In this document: one piece after another, positions 10,498 through 21,926 of the stretch
How the letters are laid out: every line of letters starts with the position of its first letter
Numbering within the stretch: position 1 is the stretch's first letter
From: Caenorhabditis elegans
Lineage: Eukaryota > Nematoda > Chromadorea > Rhabditida > Rhabditidae
Assembly (NCBI RefSeq): GCF_000002985.6
Contig: NC_003284.9
Coordinates: forward strand, 4,340,001-4,404,000
Direction: 5' to 3'
DNA: 64,000 nucleotides
The notes under the pieces: model-generated
What the model was told of the DNA's origin: nothing
Databases searched by the model: none
Seen by the model: only the letters and a program-made list of their open reading frames with translations
Translations under genes and position numbers: made by a program

Positions 10498-12744
10498 ATG
10501 GAGACCACGATGAACTGCGAGAACTTGGGCAATTCTGGATACTTTTACCCCAAAGGTAATTTTTGAAAATTGTCGGTTCTGAAAACATGAAAGATTAAGT
10601 TCAGCCAAAAAAATTGTTCAGCCCAAAAAATTAATTTATTAACATTAAAAGAAACAACAAAAATACTGTATATTCACATAGACTTTTTAAAATTTAGATG
10701 TGAAATAGAAAACAAAATGCTCAATAAGTTGCTCAATTTGTTTTAATATTTCAAACAAATATGGGTAACATAGTATTAGGTCGGCAACTATGTTTTGACG
10801 TGTTTCGGCCATTCACAGGTTAAACTTTGCAAGGTTGCTTCTTAGTTGGCGTTGAGTACATACATGCCGAAAAGTCTCAGCTATTTTGGTCAATTTTTTG
10901 TTACTCCGATCTGCATAATCTATAAACAAATCTTGCTGATTCAGATATGCTCGCATCAAAAGCTGAAATTACTGCATACTAATAAGTTTCCCATATATGC
11001 TAAGCAAAACAGTAAATTGGCAAAACATGTCAAAACTTATGTGCCGACCTAATGTTCATTTTCAGAATATTCAATAACCGAAAATTGAAATCTAATTTCT
11101 ATTTAGGTATCCTGGTTAAATGTCGTCAATTTTTCATACTTCATGTATCAAGCTTGGTAAAAACTCTGAAGAACCTAAACCTAACGCTGAATGTTGTTGC
11201 AAACAAAAGTCCAAGTGCTGCTGGAGGTAAATTTGAAATATTACCACAACTTATTTCTATTAAATTGCTGTGGTTTTTTAATCCCGCCCGACATGAATGT
11301 TGTTAAATATTTATTCCAAAAAATGGATTACTAACGCAAAAAAAAAGTAACAACGTCCAGAATTTTTTTGTTGTTACAATTAAAATAGTTCAATGAGGCT
11401 AATATTCAAAAATTCACACGGACCATAATTTTATCAAAAAATTTCTAATCACAAAAATGTCACATTTCAGAAAACAAACTTGTGCAACCAGACACAGCCG
11501 CCAGACACAGTCAGACACAATATATACATGTATTGAACGATCAGTCAGTTTCAAAAATCGGCGGATTTCAATCTGAGATTCAGCCAAATGCCGAGCAACC
11601 AGGCCGATATCTTTTGTTGCAAAACCGTCCTTACAAAAACCTTTGCTGGTTAAACACCATGCTGAACGTTTTGTTTAAAAGCACAAGCTTTTCAAAAAAG
11701 TTCATCGAATGGCAAAACGATAAAAGTATTTCAAATGAACTTGGAAACATTTTTAATAAAAATACAAAATCGGCAAGTAAACTGCGCAGCATGATGGACA
11801 AAGATTTCCGAAAAGGTCCACAGGCGATTCCAAATGCCTTCCCTGCTTTTCTAAAGGTGAGCAAAAATTGATTTTGGTTAATTTCAATAATTAGAATATA
11901 GTTGATTTGCAAACATTTACGGTACGGGTGGGCAAGTTTTCTGCATTCAGCGCCTGGCAAATACATATAACCATTGTTGATTTGCAAATTTTGTAGAGCT
12001 CGGCAAATTTAAACATTCGCTGAACAAATATGTTTAATTTGTTTTTCTTTTCATAAAACATCGCAGATCATCAATACTGTCATGGCAACCTTGCCAAATT
12101 TGTCAAGCTCGCCAACGTTCATATCACTTCAAATAACTCCCTCGTTTTTCCAAAAAAAAAAGTAAATGATACATATTATAGCTATTAAGCTATTCATTTC
12201 AGAAATGAATACTAAACTGAAATTAATGTTATACTTCGTTTTTTTTTTTCAGAATCTTAATATGGACCTGCAAGAAAAGGATGTGACCTATTGTAGAAAT
12301 TGTAACACACTGTTTCATGGGAATATAATCACTAACAAATACCCACACTGTGGAAACGAAAAAATGATTGAAGGAAAGCTCTTCCAATGGAAGGAATCAA
12401 TCTTTGTTGTGACGAAAAACGTCTTCAAAGTTAAAAGACTTAACAAACGCTTCGAAGTTTACGATGCCTACTATGTGTTAGCCGCTTTTGGAGAGTTTAT
12501 AGACGGAAAAGTTTGTGGCCACTACGTTTCATGGATTCGGAAACACACTACCAATTGTAAAGAATCTCATAATGTTTACAATGATAATGACAACGACAAC
12601 TGTTTTGTTAATGATTATTTTGATTGCGTCAACGATGAAAAGCTCAACGGCTCAACAGAAAAACAACGTAATTCGAAAACGAAAATAAACATTATGCTAC
12701 TGATGAAGTTAGAAAACAGATTGAACGACGAAGACATTAAATAA
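10498..12744 (+). CDS. Divergent USP-type deubiquitinase-like protein (candidate)
   Basis: Supported exons are 11471-11856 and 12253-12744, joined in phase 0. Upstream I propose 10498-10555 (ATG at 10498, METTMNCENLGNSGYFYPK) and 11107-11226, which also fit in frame. The third exon holds NLCWLNTMLNVLF, resembling the USP Cys box (N-x-C/W-x-N plus hydrophobics). The fourth holds YCRNC and, 21 residues on, PHCG, like the USP zinc knuckle, then KVCGHYVSWIRK, like the His box G-H-Y. An acidic YNDNDNDN run follows. The spacing between Cys and His boxes (about 170 residues in this model) is short for a USP, so an exon may be missing between 11857 and 12252, or the enzyme may be degenerate. Exon 11107-11226 is also open in a second frame that looks more protein-like (see findings). 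The 5' model is weak. Confidence 0.6.
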
Positions 12745-12850
12745 TCATTTCAAGTTTTTTGATTCTCCAGTTTCCCGGTTTCGAAGGTTTAAAGATGTTA
12801 TATGTTTTGGAGTAGTGCCGTCAAAATATTTTTTCTGGCTGATTCGTTCT

Positions 12851-13050
12851 TACAGGGTGCGGCGCGATTATGGTAACACAAACCCAGATTTTTAGATAGA
12901 TTTTAATTTATCTCTGTCTTTAAACTTTTATCTTTAAATTCATCTCCGCGCTTTCACAGGCCTCCCTGAACCAGTAAAGACGGTCGACGTTGGTGCGCGA
13001 GTAGTGGCAAGAAAGGGTTTCGGGTTTCCATAATTGTGCCGCAGCCTGTA
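12851..13050. mobile_element. TA-flanked terminal-inverted-repeat element (mariner-like MITE)
   Basis: The ends CAGGGTGCGGCGCGATTATG and, on the other strand, CAGGCTGCGGCACAATTATG are inverted repeats followed by similar ACACAAACCC/AAACCCGAAACCC. Each is flanked by TA, as expected for Tc1/mariner target duplication. The element is about 200 bases with no coding frame, so it is non-autonomous. Confidence 0.7.
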
Positions 13051-13160
13051 CTTTAATTGTTTTTCTTGTTTTACAACAATTGCCTCGTATTGCATGTTTA
13101 ATTGTTATACTTGTTGATTTGTATTACATGGTGTTTTATTAAACGATTTTGTTTTGTTTA

Positions 13161-13291
13161 TTATTACCATATCATACCATATTATTACCACCATATTACC
13201 ATTACATTTCCATTACCATACCATATTATTACCATATTACCATATTACCATACCATTATTACCATATTACCATATTATTACCATTATCATA
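13161..13291. repeat. ATTACCATA-type simple repeat
   Basis: About 130 bases of imperfect TTACCATA/ATTACCAT units. The two long frames reading through it (isoleucine, tyrosine and histidine rich) are low-complexity artefacts. Confidence 0.85.
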
Positions 13292-13589
13292 CGTTTGTGG
13301 CATTTTTCATAAAAATTGTCTCATTGTATTTTGTAATCCATCCCTTATTATTCAATAATTTCCGTTTCAGTTGCGTCGTCATTATGGAAACCGCATTTAA
13401 AATCAAATTCCTTTTTCCATATCTCTAGTCTATCAAAATATCTCTTTTGACGTCACGGCGCACATTATGAAAAATCACCGATATCATAAGGGAGTGGCAA
13501 ATATTCAGCGGAATTTGCATATTCACCAGTGAATATCGGGTTTTCAAGCTGACCGCCCTTTTCAAAATTTAGAAACCCGTCTTAAAGAG

Positions 13590-13596
13590 TATATAA
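13590..13596 (+). promoter_or_regulatory. TATA box of the collagen gene
   Basis: TATATAA lies about 40 bases before the collagen ATG at 13637, leaving a very short 5'UTR, as is common for C. elegans cuticle collagens. Confidence 0.65.
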
Positions 13597-13636
13597 GGGA
13601 ATCTCCTGATTAGCAATAATCATCCATTTGGTCACA

Positions 13637-14787
13637 ATGGAAGGCAAAGAAACTGATCAGCATCGGTGAGTTTTTTTTGTTTTTTTTTTCCAAAACTGAT
13701 TTGATTTTCTTATAGCCATATGCGCGTTGTCGTTATGGCAGCATGCACAGTTGCAACAATTTCTGTTTTCTCTGCAATTCTTGTGCTCCCAGTGCTCTTC
13801 ACCTCTGTCCAGAGCCTTCAACAAGAAATTGATTTTGAAACCAATTTCTGCAAGGTTTGAAAATCTTTAAACATTTTCCAAGTTTATCGTATTTTTTTCA
13901 GATGCGCTCCCGCGATATGCTTGTAAACCTGTACCAAACTGGAGGGCAAAACCGTGTCAAGAGAGGATGGCTTTTCGGGCAATGGATCCCAGACAGTGGA
14001 GCCGGAGGAGGTGCAGGAAAAGAAGACTATGGAGCACCAGCCACCGAGCAACCATACAATGCCCCAGCTCCATCCCCATCCCATGGAGGATACGATCAAC
14101 CATCCAACAATGGATACGGACCAGTTGTCAATGCCGAGCCAGCTCCACAATGCTGCACTTGCCAGCAAGGAAATGCCGGACCACCAGGACCACCAGGAGA
14201 TGATGGACACGATGGAAAGGACGGAAACGCCGGATCTGATGCTCACAATGGAAAGGACGGTGGAGTCGCTCCATCTGACGGACTTCAAAGCGAGCCATGC
14301 ATGATCTGCCCACCAGGACCACAAGGACTTATGGGACAAGCTGGAAAGAAGGGACCAACCGGACCACGTGGATCCCCAGGACTTGCTGGAATTGACGGAA
14401 GACGTGGAGAGCCAGGTATGGTTGGACCAACTGGACTAGACGGAGAGCAGGGACCACAAGGACCTCCAGGAAAGAGAGGAGAAGATGGACGTGTCATCGA
14501 TGTAAGAATTTTATTTAAAAATTAATCGTAAATCGCATTACTTCCAGATCAACGGACCACAAGGAGCCCCAGGAGCACCAGGAGCTCAAGGACGCAAGGG
14601 AGAATCCGGACCAAAGGGACGTCGTGGAAACACTATTCCAGGACCACAAGGACCAAACGGAGATGCCGGAAGAAAGGGACGTGCAGGACACAAGGGAGAG
14701 GCAGGAGGACCAGGAGGTCTCGGATCCAAGGGACCAAATGGAGACTGCTTCCACTGCCCAACCCCAAGAACCCCACCAGGATATTAA
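13637..14787 (+). CDS. col-165: Cuticle collagen (nematode COL family)
   Basis: Exons 13637-13665, 13716-13854, 13902-14501 and 14548-14787 give 335 residues, a normal size for the family. A hydrophobic N-terminal segment (about residues 11-37) serves as signal or membrane anchor. It is followed by the conserved F-x-x-N-x-C-K-x-R-S-R-D-M block and a proprotein-convertase site RVKR (74-77). Then comes a spacer rich in Gly, Pro and Tyr. The collagen part has CCTC (140-143), a short Gly-X-Y run, PCMIC (188-192), a long Gly-X-Y run with breaks at VIDIN and NTIPG, and a CFHC terminal domain. Cysteine groups flanking the Gly-X-Y runs are the family hallmark for trimer cross-links. Codon use is strongly biased (GGA, CCA, AAG), as in highly expressed collagens. 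The product is secreted by hypodermis into the cuticle. The symbol rests on my memory of the neighbourhood. Confidence 0.93.
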
Positions 14788-16014
14788 TCTATATGTCGAT
14801 TGTTTCTCTAAGTTACTGCATATACTTATAAATATTCAACAGGAAACTACCGTATTCGAAACTATTCACAGAGAAATTGGTGTGTTATGCCAAGCAAAAC
14901 AAAAAAGCCATTCATGAACATTTTTTATTCAAAAGTACAAGGTCAAAAATTCGAAAACAGAACTTTAGACGTCAACAACTGGGCTGCTTGAAACATTTGA
15001 AGTGAAGAAACTTTGATCAATATGGTACTGACAAACAATTTCTCTCCAGGTGAATTGAATACGAAAAGTCACAGTTTCTGAAAAAACTGATATGTGCATA
15101 TAATATTTTCTAGGGAGAATTGCAAATTGACAACACTTTTTGATCGTTTTTTTTTCGAATTTTGAACATATTTTATTTAAGATTTTCACAGTTGGTTACC
15201 GAAATCAGAGTTTTTGCTTTTAAAACCAAAATGGCAGAATACGTTCTAAAAAAGGATCTAAAAAATCACGAAAAACAGCTGTGGCAGTTCAAAAATCTTG
15301 AAAAAACAATGCCTATTTTCTGCTAAATTCTCAAACTTTTCCAACTTGTCAGTGTCACACCTAATATGTTCAGGTGAAGTCCACTGGCGTGAAATTCAAA
15401 AAAAAAGTTTAGAAGTCCTAGAAATGATAAACTAAAATCCACATAAAAATGTTAAAAATGTGAGCAAAAAGTGTTGTTCGTCATTTTTTCTTACAAAACA
15501 AGTCGGCTGAAAAGGCACACCATAATCAGTGACAAATTGAACGGCTCACAGATGAACATCAGAAAGTATTTGCAAGCATACTTTGCTAATTTTTTTGCCA
15601 ACTGATTTAAGACAGAATACTGAGCTCCTGCACTTGCTCCCACTGTTTCTTGATTTGAATAGAAAAGGCTTTTATGCCAGTAATGCATCATAGAAATACT
15701 GATGAAACCGAGAAAAACTTGATAAATTTTGATTTTCAGGGAAATTAACGATACTTCTTCGAGAAGCATCTGGCTTTCAGTTAAGATGCTATTAATTGAC
15801 TTTTTTTTGAACGGAGATTTGTTTGAAAAGGAATCGAAAAATGGAGCATGGAAAGCACTCAGAGAAAGGTGCTTAAAAATGTTACCAAGGACAACATCTC
15901 AATTGTGTATCGTCTTCCTTTGAATCTTTTTTTTCGAAGAAAAGCCCCATTATCAAAATATCTCAACAGGAAATAGGAAACTAATCGATTTCCCTTGAAA
16001 CAAAAAGTCAAATA
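14788..16014. other. Intergenic, no gene seen
   Basis: AT-rich. Short open frames on both strands lack motifs and splice support. No AATAAA was found close after the collagen stop. Confidence 0.5.
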
Positions 16015-16718
16015 CACAGTCGTTCAAAAAGACATTCACATTGGAGCCTCTTTGCGGCATGAAAATTCCAAATCACTGATCACAATTGAAGAGTAATCAA
16101 GTTTAAATTTCTTTGCATGCACTTTGTCAAAACAATAGACATTCACAATGAGAGAATACGCGGAAAAGTGTTTGAAATCTAGGTTTGATCTACAAGCCGA
16201 GCTGGGCATTTGGTGTTTTTCTTTCTGTGGAAATTTCTATTTTGTGGAAAATTGTGGAAAATAGAAAAGTATAGTTCACCTAAGTGACAGTATTAATAGT
16301 TTTTGACTTCATTCATATTTGAGGAAATGAGAATATTGTACAAATTATTCTATGCAGCTGTAAACCAATGGTTCAAAATTTTAATGAAAAGAGCTTTTAA
16401 AATTTTAAATGCGTTTTTTTTTCGGAAATGCCAAGGCAGATTATGAAATACTTTCCGTGTTTTAAGATAAGAACAAATAATATTTCAAATCCGATAAAAT
16501 TTGTTTCTATATTTCTACACACGCGAAATAACTCACCAGAAAATTTAACTTTTCCCCATATTTTTCGCTCTCAAACTAAACTGTGAATTGGAGCATTGAA
16601 ATACAGTCGTTTAAAAATACATTCACATTAGAATCTCTTTGTGGTACTTTAATTGATATCACTGATCACATATGAGGAGTAACCGATTTCGCATTTCATT
16701 GCATGTATTTTCTATGGC
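16015..16718. repeat. Pair of diverged direct repeats
   Basis: About 120 bases at 16015-16150 (ACAGTCGTTCAAAAAGACAT, CACATTGGAGCCTCTTTG, ATCACTGATCACA, TTGCATGCA) recur in the same order at 16603-16718 (ACAGTCGTTTAAAAATACAT, CACATTAGAATCTCTTTG, ATCACTGATCACA, TTGCATGTA). The 450 bases between hold nothing recognisable. These are either a local duplication or two copies of one repeat family. Confidence 0.65.
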
Positions 16719-16784
16719 TATTTAACCTTTTCCCAATGTTAGAGCAGAATGAGAGTTTCCCTCCAAAAATTCCTCACCGAAATC

Positions 16785-16945
16785 CACTTGGTGCTAGACT
16801 GTCCCATCACGGTTTGATCTACAAAAAATGCGGGAATTTTTGCCCAAAAATAAGTTACGTTAGCATGTTCTTAACTATACGAATTCAGTTGAAAACTCTG
16901 CGTCTCAACTCCCACATTTTTTGTAGATCTACGTAGGAAATCTAG
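16785..16945. repeat. Palindromic dispersed element of the GATCTACAAAAAATGCGGG type
   Basis: GGTTTGATCTACAAAAAATG with CGGGAATTTTT on the left pairs with TCCCACATTTTTTGTAGATC on the right, with CTCTGCGTCTC before the right arm. I recall this as a very common C. elegans repeat. A fragment (GGTTTGATCTACAA) also lies near 16182. Confidence 0.7.
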
Positions 16946-17116
16946 ATTCTGATGAAGCATGATAAGCAACCATGTTATATATTTCGATCACAATCAAACA
17001 AAAACGATATTTTTCAGACAAAAGAAGTTTATCATGAAATAGAAAACAAAAAACCAAACAAAAAAAATCAAAGGGAATACAGAAAATTCGGGATAAGATA
17101 ACAGGTACAATTAATC

Positions 17117-17492
17117 CTACACATTGCATGCGCTGTGTCTGCTCCGTTCGATCACACCTTCTATGTACCATTTAGGCTCGGACCTGGTCTGGCAACGAGC
17201 AAAAACTGCAAAGCAGCAGCAAACGCCGACAACTGCGGCGACAAAACTGATTTGGACGTAGATATTTGCAGATAAAAGGAAGTCCGTGACAGGTGAATCG
17301 ACTGGAGGCCCAATTGTTGTTTTTGGTGGAAGGAGGTTGAGCAATTGATTGAAGGCCTGAAAATTAATTATTATTATTTAAAAATAAATTCTTAGAAAGT
17401 CATAATTCACTTACCGGTGGGTGAGGGTCAAATGTAGAGGGGCGAGCAAAGACAGTTGATAACATGAAGCAGAGAAGCAGTAGCAGACGCAT
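17117..17492 (-). CDS. Small type I membrane protein, array member A
   Basis: Unrecognised. Exons (minus) 17492-17415 and 17356-17117 join in phase 0 for 105 residues. A strong signal peptide (MRLLLLLCFMLSTVFA) is followed by a short proline-rich outer part. One membrane segment at about 58-79 carries a Cys-Cys-Cys run, and a 26-residue tail is basic at first (ARCQTRSEPKW). The first exon ends ..DPHPP, almost as in neighbour B (..ETHPP), so A and B are close paralogues. Unlike most of the array, no intron cuts the membrane segment. Confidence 0.85.
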
Positions 17493-17534
17493 CGCTCTAA
17501 TTATCGGAGAAACGTTGAATGAATGGCAAGGGGC

Positions 17535-18352
17535 AGTTTCTCTTTTTGTCGGACACCGTCCGTTATCAAAGGAACTTTTTGGGCGGGACCTGGTACGCAG
17601 CGAGATAGTAACAAGAGTACATATCTAGGCGAGGATGCAGAAGGTTAGACAAAAAAGAAAGATGGAAACTGAAACAAAAGTAATGGTTTTGTGAACGATG
17701 GCGTGTTGGCTCACATTTTCGTGTTGGATAACAAGATTCAGACATCTAAATCGACCGTTTGGAGGACATGTTAACTTTTGCATTTTCCAAACAACTTACA
17801 TTCTGGATATCGCCATAGGCTGAGTTTTGTTCAGGGGACAAGGGAAGTACTTCGTCCGGTCGAATATGTAGTTTTTGATATGAAGAAACACTACGAATAG
17901 ATCCTGTTCAGTTCGACAATCCGTCTGAAATGAAAAACACAAAATAAATTTTTGCACTGAAAGTGTCAAAGTTACACCGTACTTTTTAAGTTTCTCATTC
18001 GAATCCGGGTACCTAATTTAGAAACCGAGAAACGATCGAAAAGTGGAATCTACTAGTTTGCTTTGAAAGAAGGCTATATTTGATAAAGTAAATTGGATCT
18101 GAAATGACACGAAAAAAATATACCGTTAAGATGAACTGATTCGCTACACTCTGAACCATCTAGACTCAAAATGTCACCTCCCTATTGTCTACAAAAATAG
18201 TCAATATTTCTTTTCCTCTTCTCGAGCTCTTTTTTTTTGAGCTCAGATTTAATTTTTGGATTTTCTCGTAATTAGAATAAATGTGGACAAAATATACACG
18301 AAACAAATTAGAATTATACATTAGAATGATGAGAACAGGTAGGTAATAGAAA
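17535..18352. other. Space between array genes A and B with exon-like open pieces
   Basis: No complete gene. On the minus strand, 17924-17800 is a 125-base open block between TTTCAG and GTAAGT. Farther upstream at about 18180-18025 two more pieces join in frame (GGDILSLDGSECSESV, then DPIYFIKYSLLSK). They do not connect to each other or to A in one frame. It may be a dead array member or an unrecognised gene. Confidence 0.3.
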
Positions 18353-18746
18353 TCAATTTATATGTATGCGGTGTTCATCCAAGTGGTGTGCTTCCCAATC
18401 AAGCCGTTGCTCCAGAGTTGACATGCGATAGCTGGGGAACTCTTTTTTCCGACACTGAACGTCAAAGCAGGTCTTGATAACAATTCCTATGATGATCAGG
18501 ACTAGCAGGACGAACATGAATTGTACCAGCTTCTGTATTTCCTGTTGGGTGTATACAGCGGCGTTCGTTATGATGATTTCACTGGTGCCATTTGGATGTT
18601 GCAGGTCGAGCTGCTCGGAGAGGGACTGTTAAAAAGAAAAATAAACATTTGTTGGTCTAATCACGCTAACTAACCGGTGGGTGAGTTTCATTAAACATTT
18701 TTGAAGCCGAAGCAACACAGATCACAATGACCGCGTGGAAAAACAT
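18353..18746 (-). CDS. Small type I membrane protein, array member B
   Basis: Unrecognised. Exons 18746-18675 and 18625-18353 join in phase 0 for 114 residues. N-terminal signal peptide (MFFHAVIVICVASASK), an outer part with an N-G-T sequon, one membrane segment at about 57-74 (FMFVLLVLIIIGIVI), then a 40-residue charged tail with CRKKE directly after the membrane and many His, Glu and Asp. Exon layout and the HPP exon end match member A. Confidence 0.85.
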
Positions 18747-21700
18747 CTTTAATGTAAAAGCTTGGCATTGTAGCCTATCAAATTCACATGCCGTTTAGTT
18801 GGTGGGGCCTGTAAAGTAAAAAAAAAACGTTTCTATACTCCATCCCATTCCCTGGCATGGCACGCAAAATTGAAATTGATCGCGCGTCGTCGCTGCTGGA
18901 TTTAAATCATGGTTCATCAGATTTTTTATGTGTTGGGTTATTATAAATCTATGGGAACTACTACTTGTGTGAATCGTCAGCATTTACAAGTTTGTAGATT
19001 TTTGAGACGGGTCCCCTTTCAAATCCTACATTGTGAGATAAGATACGATAGATTTTCTTTGTTCATCCCCCTCCGCGAAATCAACTGTCTACGTGGCATT
19101 TATTCTGGAAAAAAAGAGTCTACCGAAAAGTGTTAATTGATAACACCTATTACTTTAATCTATTCAAAAATTTCCAATTCATTAGATAATGTTCAGTTTT
19201 TGCATTATCAGTAAAATATCACATTTTTTATGGCTGGAGAACAAAAAATATGAGCCTGTCAATCATTTTCATTCGTTTTCGAAATTGTATTAATTTGCAC
19301 TATCAGTTATAAATTGAGTGGAGAGCTCTACGTGTTTAACTCGAATGGGGGGCAAAGAAGGGATTTGATTCTACTGGACTTAAAAATCTAAAATAAAATG
19401 GGGAAAAGTACCAAAATGTACCAAAAAGGCTAAAAAAAACGAAAGAATAAATATTTTGTAAAAAAGTGCATGTCTTTCCCAAAAGGTTGATGGAAAGAAG
19501 TATATGGAGATTTGTGGAAAAAAGTCTGTAAAACATCTGGCATTTTAGACTTCATCATTACGAAATTAAGGTGTCTTTTTTGTCCCTGTACTCTCATTGT
19601 GCTATGAAACAAGAAATAACTGTGCTCAAACACACTATTCGGAATCTCTGCAGTGGATCCAAGCTCGGCCATCAGGTTTGTGTAGACTATAGTTTCTCTC
19701 AATGCCACAGAAATTTCAATTTAGGATGTTTGGTTACTGAGAAACTGACGACGAATTTGCAAAAATTGCTTGATTATTGAGACCTACGGAACAAAATACA
19801 AGAGACAACGGTAGTGGTCTCTAAATTTAATAGAGTACCTAATAATCGATGGAAAATTTGATTAAGGGTCTAGAACAAAGTTTTACCTTTCCTAAAAGCC
19901 TTTGGAAAAAAAATATTAAAAAAACATCGACTTGAAACAGTTCCAAAAAAATTTATTACAGAAAAATGAAGTTCTTTGGAAAACTAAACTATGTTTCTCC
20001 TCAACCCATTTGCATTACCAAAATATACAACTGCAAGTGATATCAAAACTTGTCTTGTAACAAATCGGCAGAATTTATCAATATTGGCAATGTGAGAAGC
20101 ATTTTTCATTCTTGAAATCTGAATTCATTAACTTTTTAAGCCAGTATACTCCAAAAAGTTACTTTTTTTTCGTCGATTGTTAGTTGGAAATTGTTAACGA
20201 AACGGTTGTAGAAAGTAGAATTAGTATCAGTAGCAATTGTATTTTCATTTCTATGACCATGCAGATATGAGAAAGAGGTGCTCCGTTTAGGTCGAGACAA
20301 CAACACAATTGAACATTTATTGGACCCTATAAACTGTCAATCATCTGAATGGGAATTTTCAATTTTTTTTCGTATTGGGGTTTTATACCTATGTATTAAT
20401 TTCGCGGCTTCAAGTTGCCGTTTTTTATCTTTCTCGTCCAAGTTTAGTCGGAAATTGAAAGTGTTTGGCAATTGACAACCAACACTGGTTTAAACAACTT
20501 CTACAATCGGCAGAGTTGTTGGGTTCGGCAAACTCGGCAAGTGGTAATTTCGGAAATTGGCAGTTTTGGCACATGGAAATTTTGACAGTCCGCAATTTTG
20601 ACAATTTTAACAATCGACAATATCGGAAACAATCCATTTTGACAACTTCGGTAATTTCGTCAATCAGCAACGTCGGCAACTTTTTCAACTTCGGTAATTT
20701 TGAAATTTTTTTTATTTTAACAGTCGTAAATTTTTGCAATCGACAATTTAAGACATCGAAATTTTCAGAAATTGGCAAAATTCGGCAATCGTGAATTCAA
20801 TAATTTTTGAAATCGGCAATTCCGGAAATCTGTTTTATAATGAATTATCTACATATTATTATATGAAATGTACTTAGAAAAAAGCTGCCAAGGTAAAGTG
20901 AGTGCTAAACTGTGTAGTTGGTTTTTTCTCAAAACCCCCGATTTATATCCAATACTCTTTGTGACATTCTTCATGGCCAAAACCAATTTTCTAATAAAAA
21001 CTCAACACGCGGAGCAGACGGCGGCTGTTTTGTCGGCTTCTGTGCGATTCCGACGATATTGTAAACAAACAGTATCTTCTTGCCAACTTCTGAGAACTGA
21101 CAGTACCATCTACCAACAGCTGGCTGGTCATAAACAGTACATAATATAAACATTTGCGTCAATACTGATGATATCGTTTTTTAAGGGAGGACAAGTAGTT
21201 CGGTGTGTCCTAAAAATACAATGAGAGAAACGCCCAAAATAAAGAATGAATGTTGATCTTCAGATAAAAGCTAATTTCCGACGGCTGCGACACGAAAAAG
21301 TTGGCAAAATTTAAGACTTTAGCTGACATTATATCAATTTTTTATAATTTTCAACCATCATGAAGATTTATGCAATTTCGCATTATTAAATGTGTACCTT
21401 TGATTTGAGTCGATACCTTCAAAATATTAAATATATATTAAATCACTGATCATTGCGCCAGTAGGAATAGGTTTCAATTTTCTACTTCCAATGTTTGTTC
21501 AAAAACAATCTCCAAAAAACTTTCCCAATAACTGACAGCTATATCATGTTCCATTTTTTGTTTCGTGTCACGCAGGTGCCAGAAAAGGTAAAAACAGTTT
21601 TTTTTCTCCCTGTAGAGCTAGCTCAGATTTGCATATGAAAAGAAGAGTGTTAACAATAAACTTTCAGTTTAGATATTTGAATGCTTTTTGGTAATAGTTT

Positions 21701-21926
21701 TGCAACATCATCAAAAAAATTTCAATTTTTCCTCGTGCACTAAATTTCAAAAAAAAAGAAGAAATTCCGAGCATCAAGTGACAGGAGATTTTTTTCACTT
21801 TCAGAAGTTTCTACAGGATGTGGGCAAAGTGTGACGCGGGAAAAGCAAAGATTGGATTTTGAGAATTTTTTTTTCCAAGTTTTCATTTAAAACCACAATA
21901 TCAAAAATTTATGAATATTTCTATAA
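18747..21926. other. 3.2-kb gap in the array, repeats, no gene seen
   Basis: Mostly AT-rich. A TCGGCAAT/TTCGGCAACT-type low-complexity repeat covers about 20470-20830. A GC-richer block at 20995-21130 is open in two minus frames but has no splice or motif support. I could not assemble an array-type gene here. Confidence 0.5.

Noticed and set aside
13102-13428. 108-codon frame rich in Tyr, His and Ile
   Set aside because: Reads through the TTACCATA simple repeat.
13884-14754. Several long frames on both strands over the collagen
   Set aside because: They are shadows of the biased Gly-X-Y codons; the spliced collagen frame explains the region.
20971-21162. GC-richer block open in two minus frames
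   Set aside because: No splice sites in matching phase and no array-type hydrophobic segment; left unassigned.
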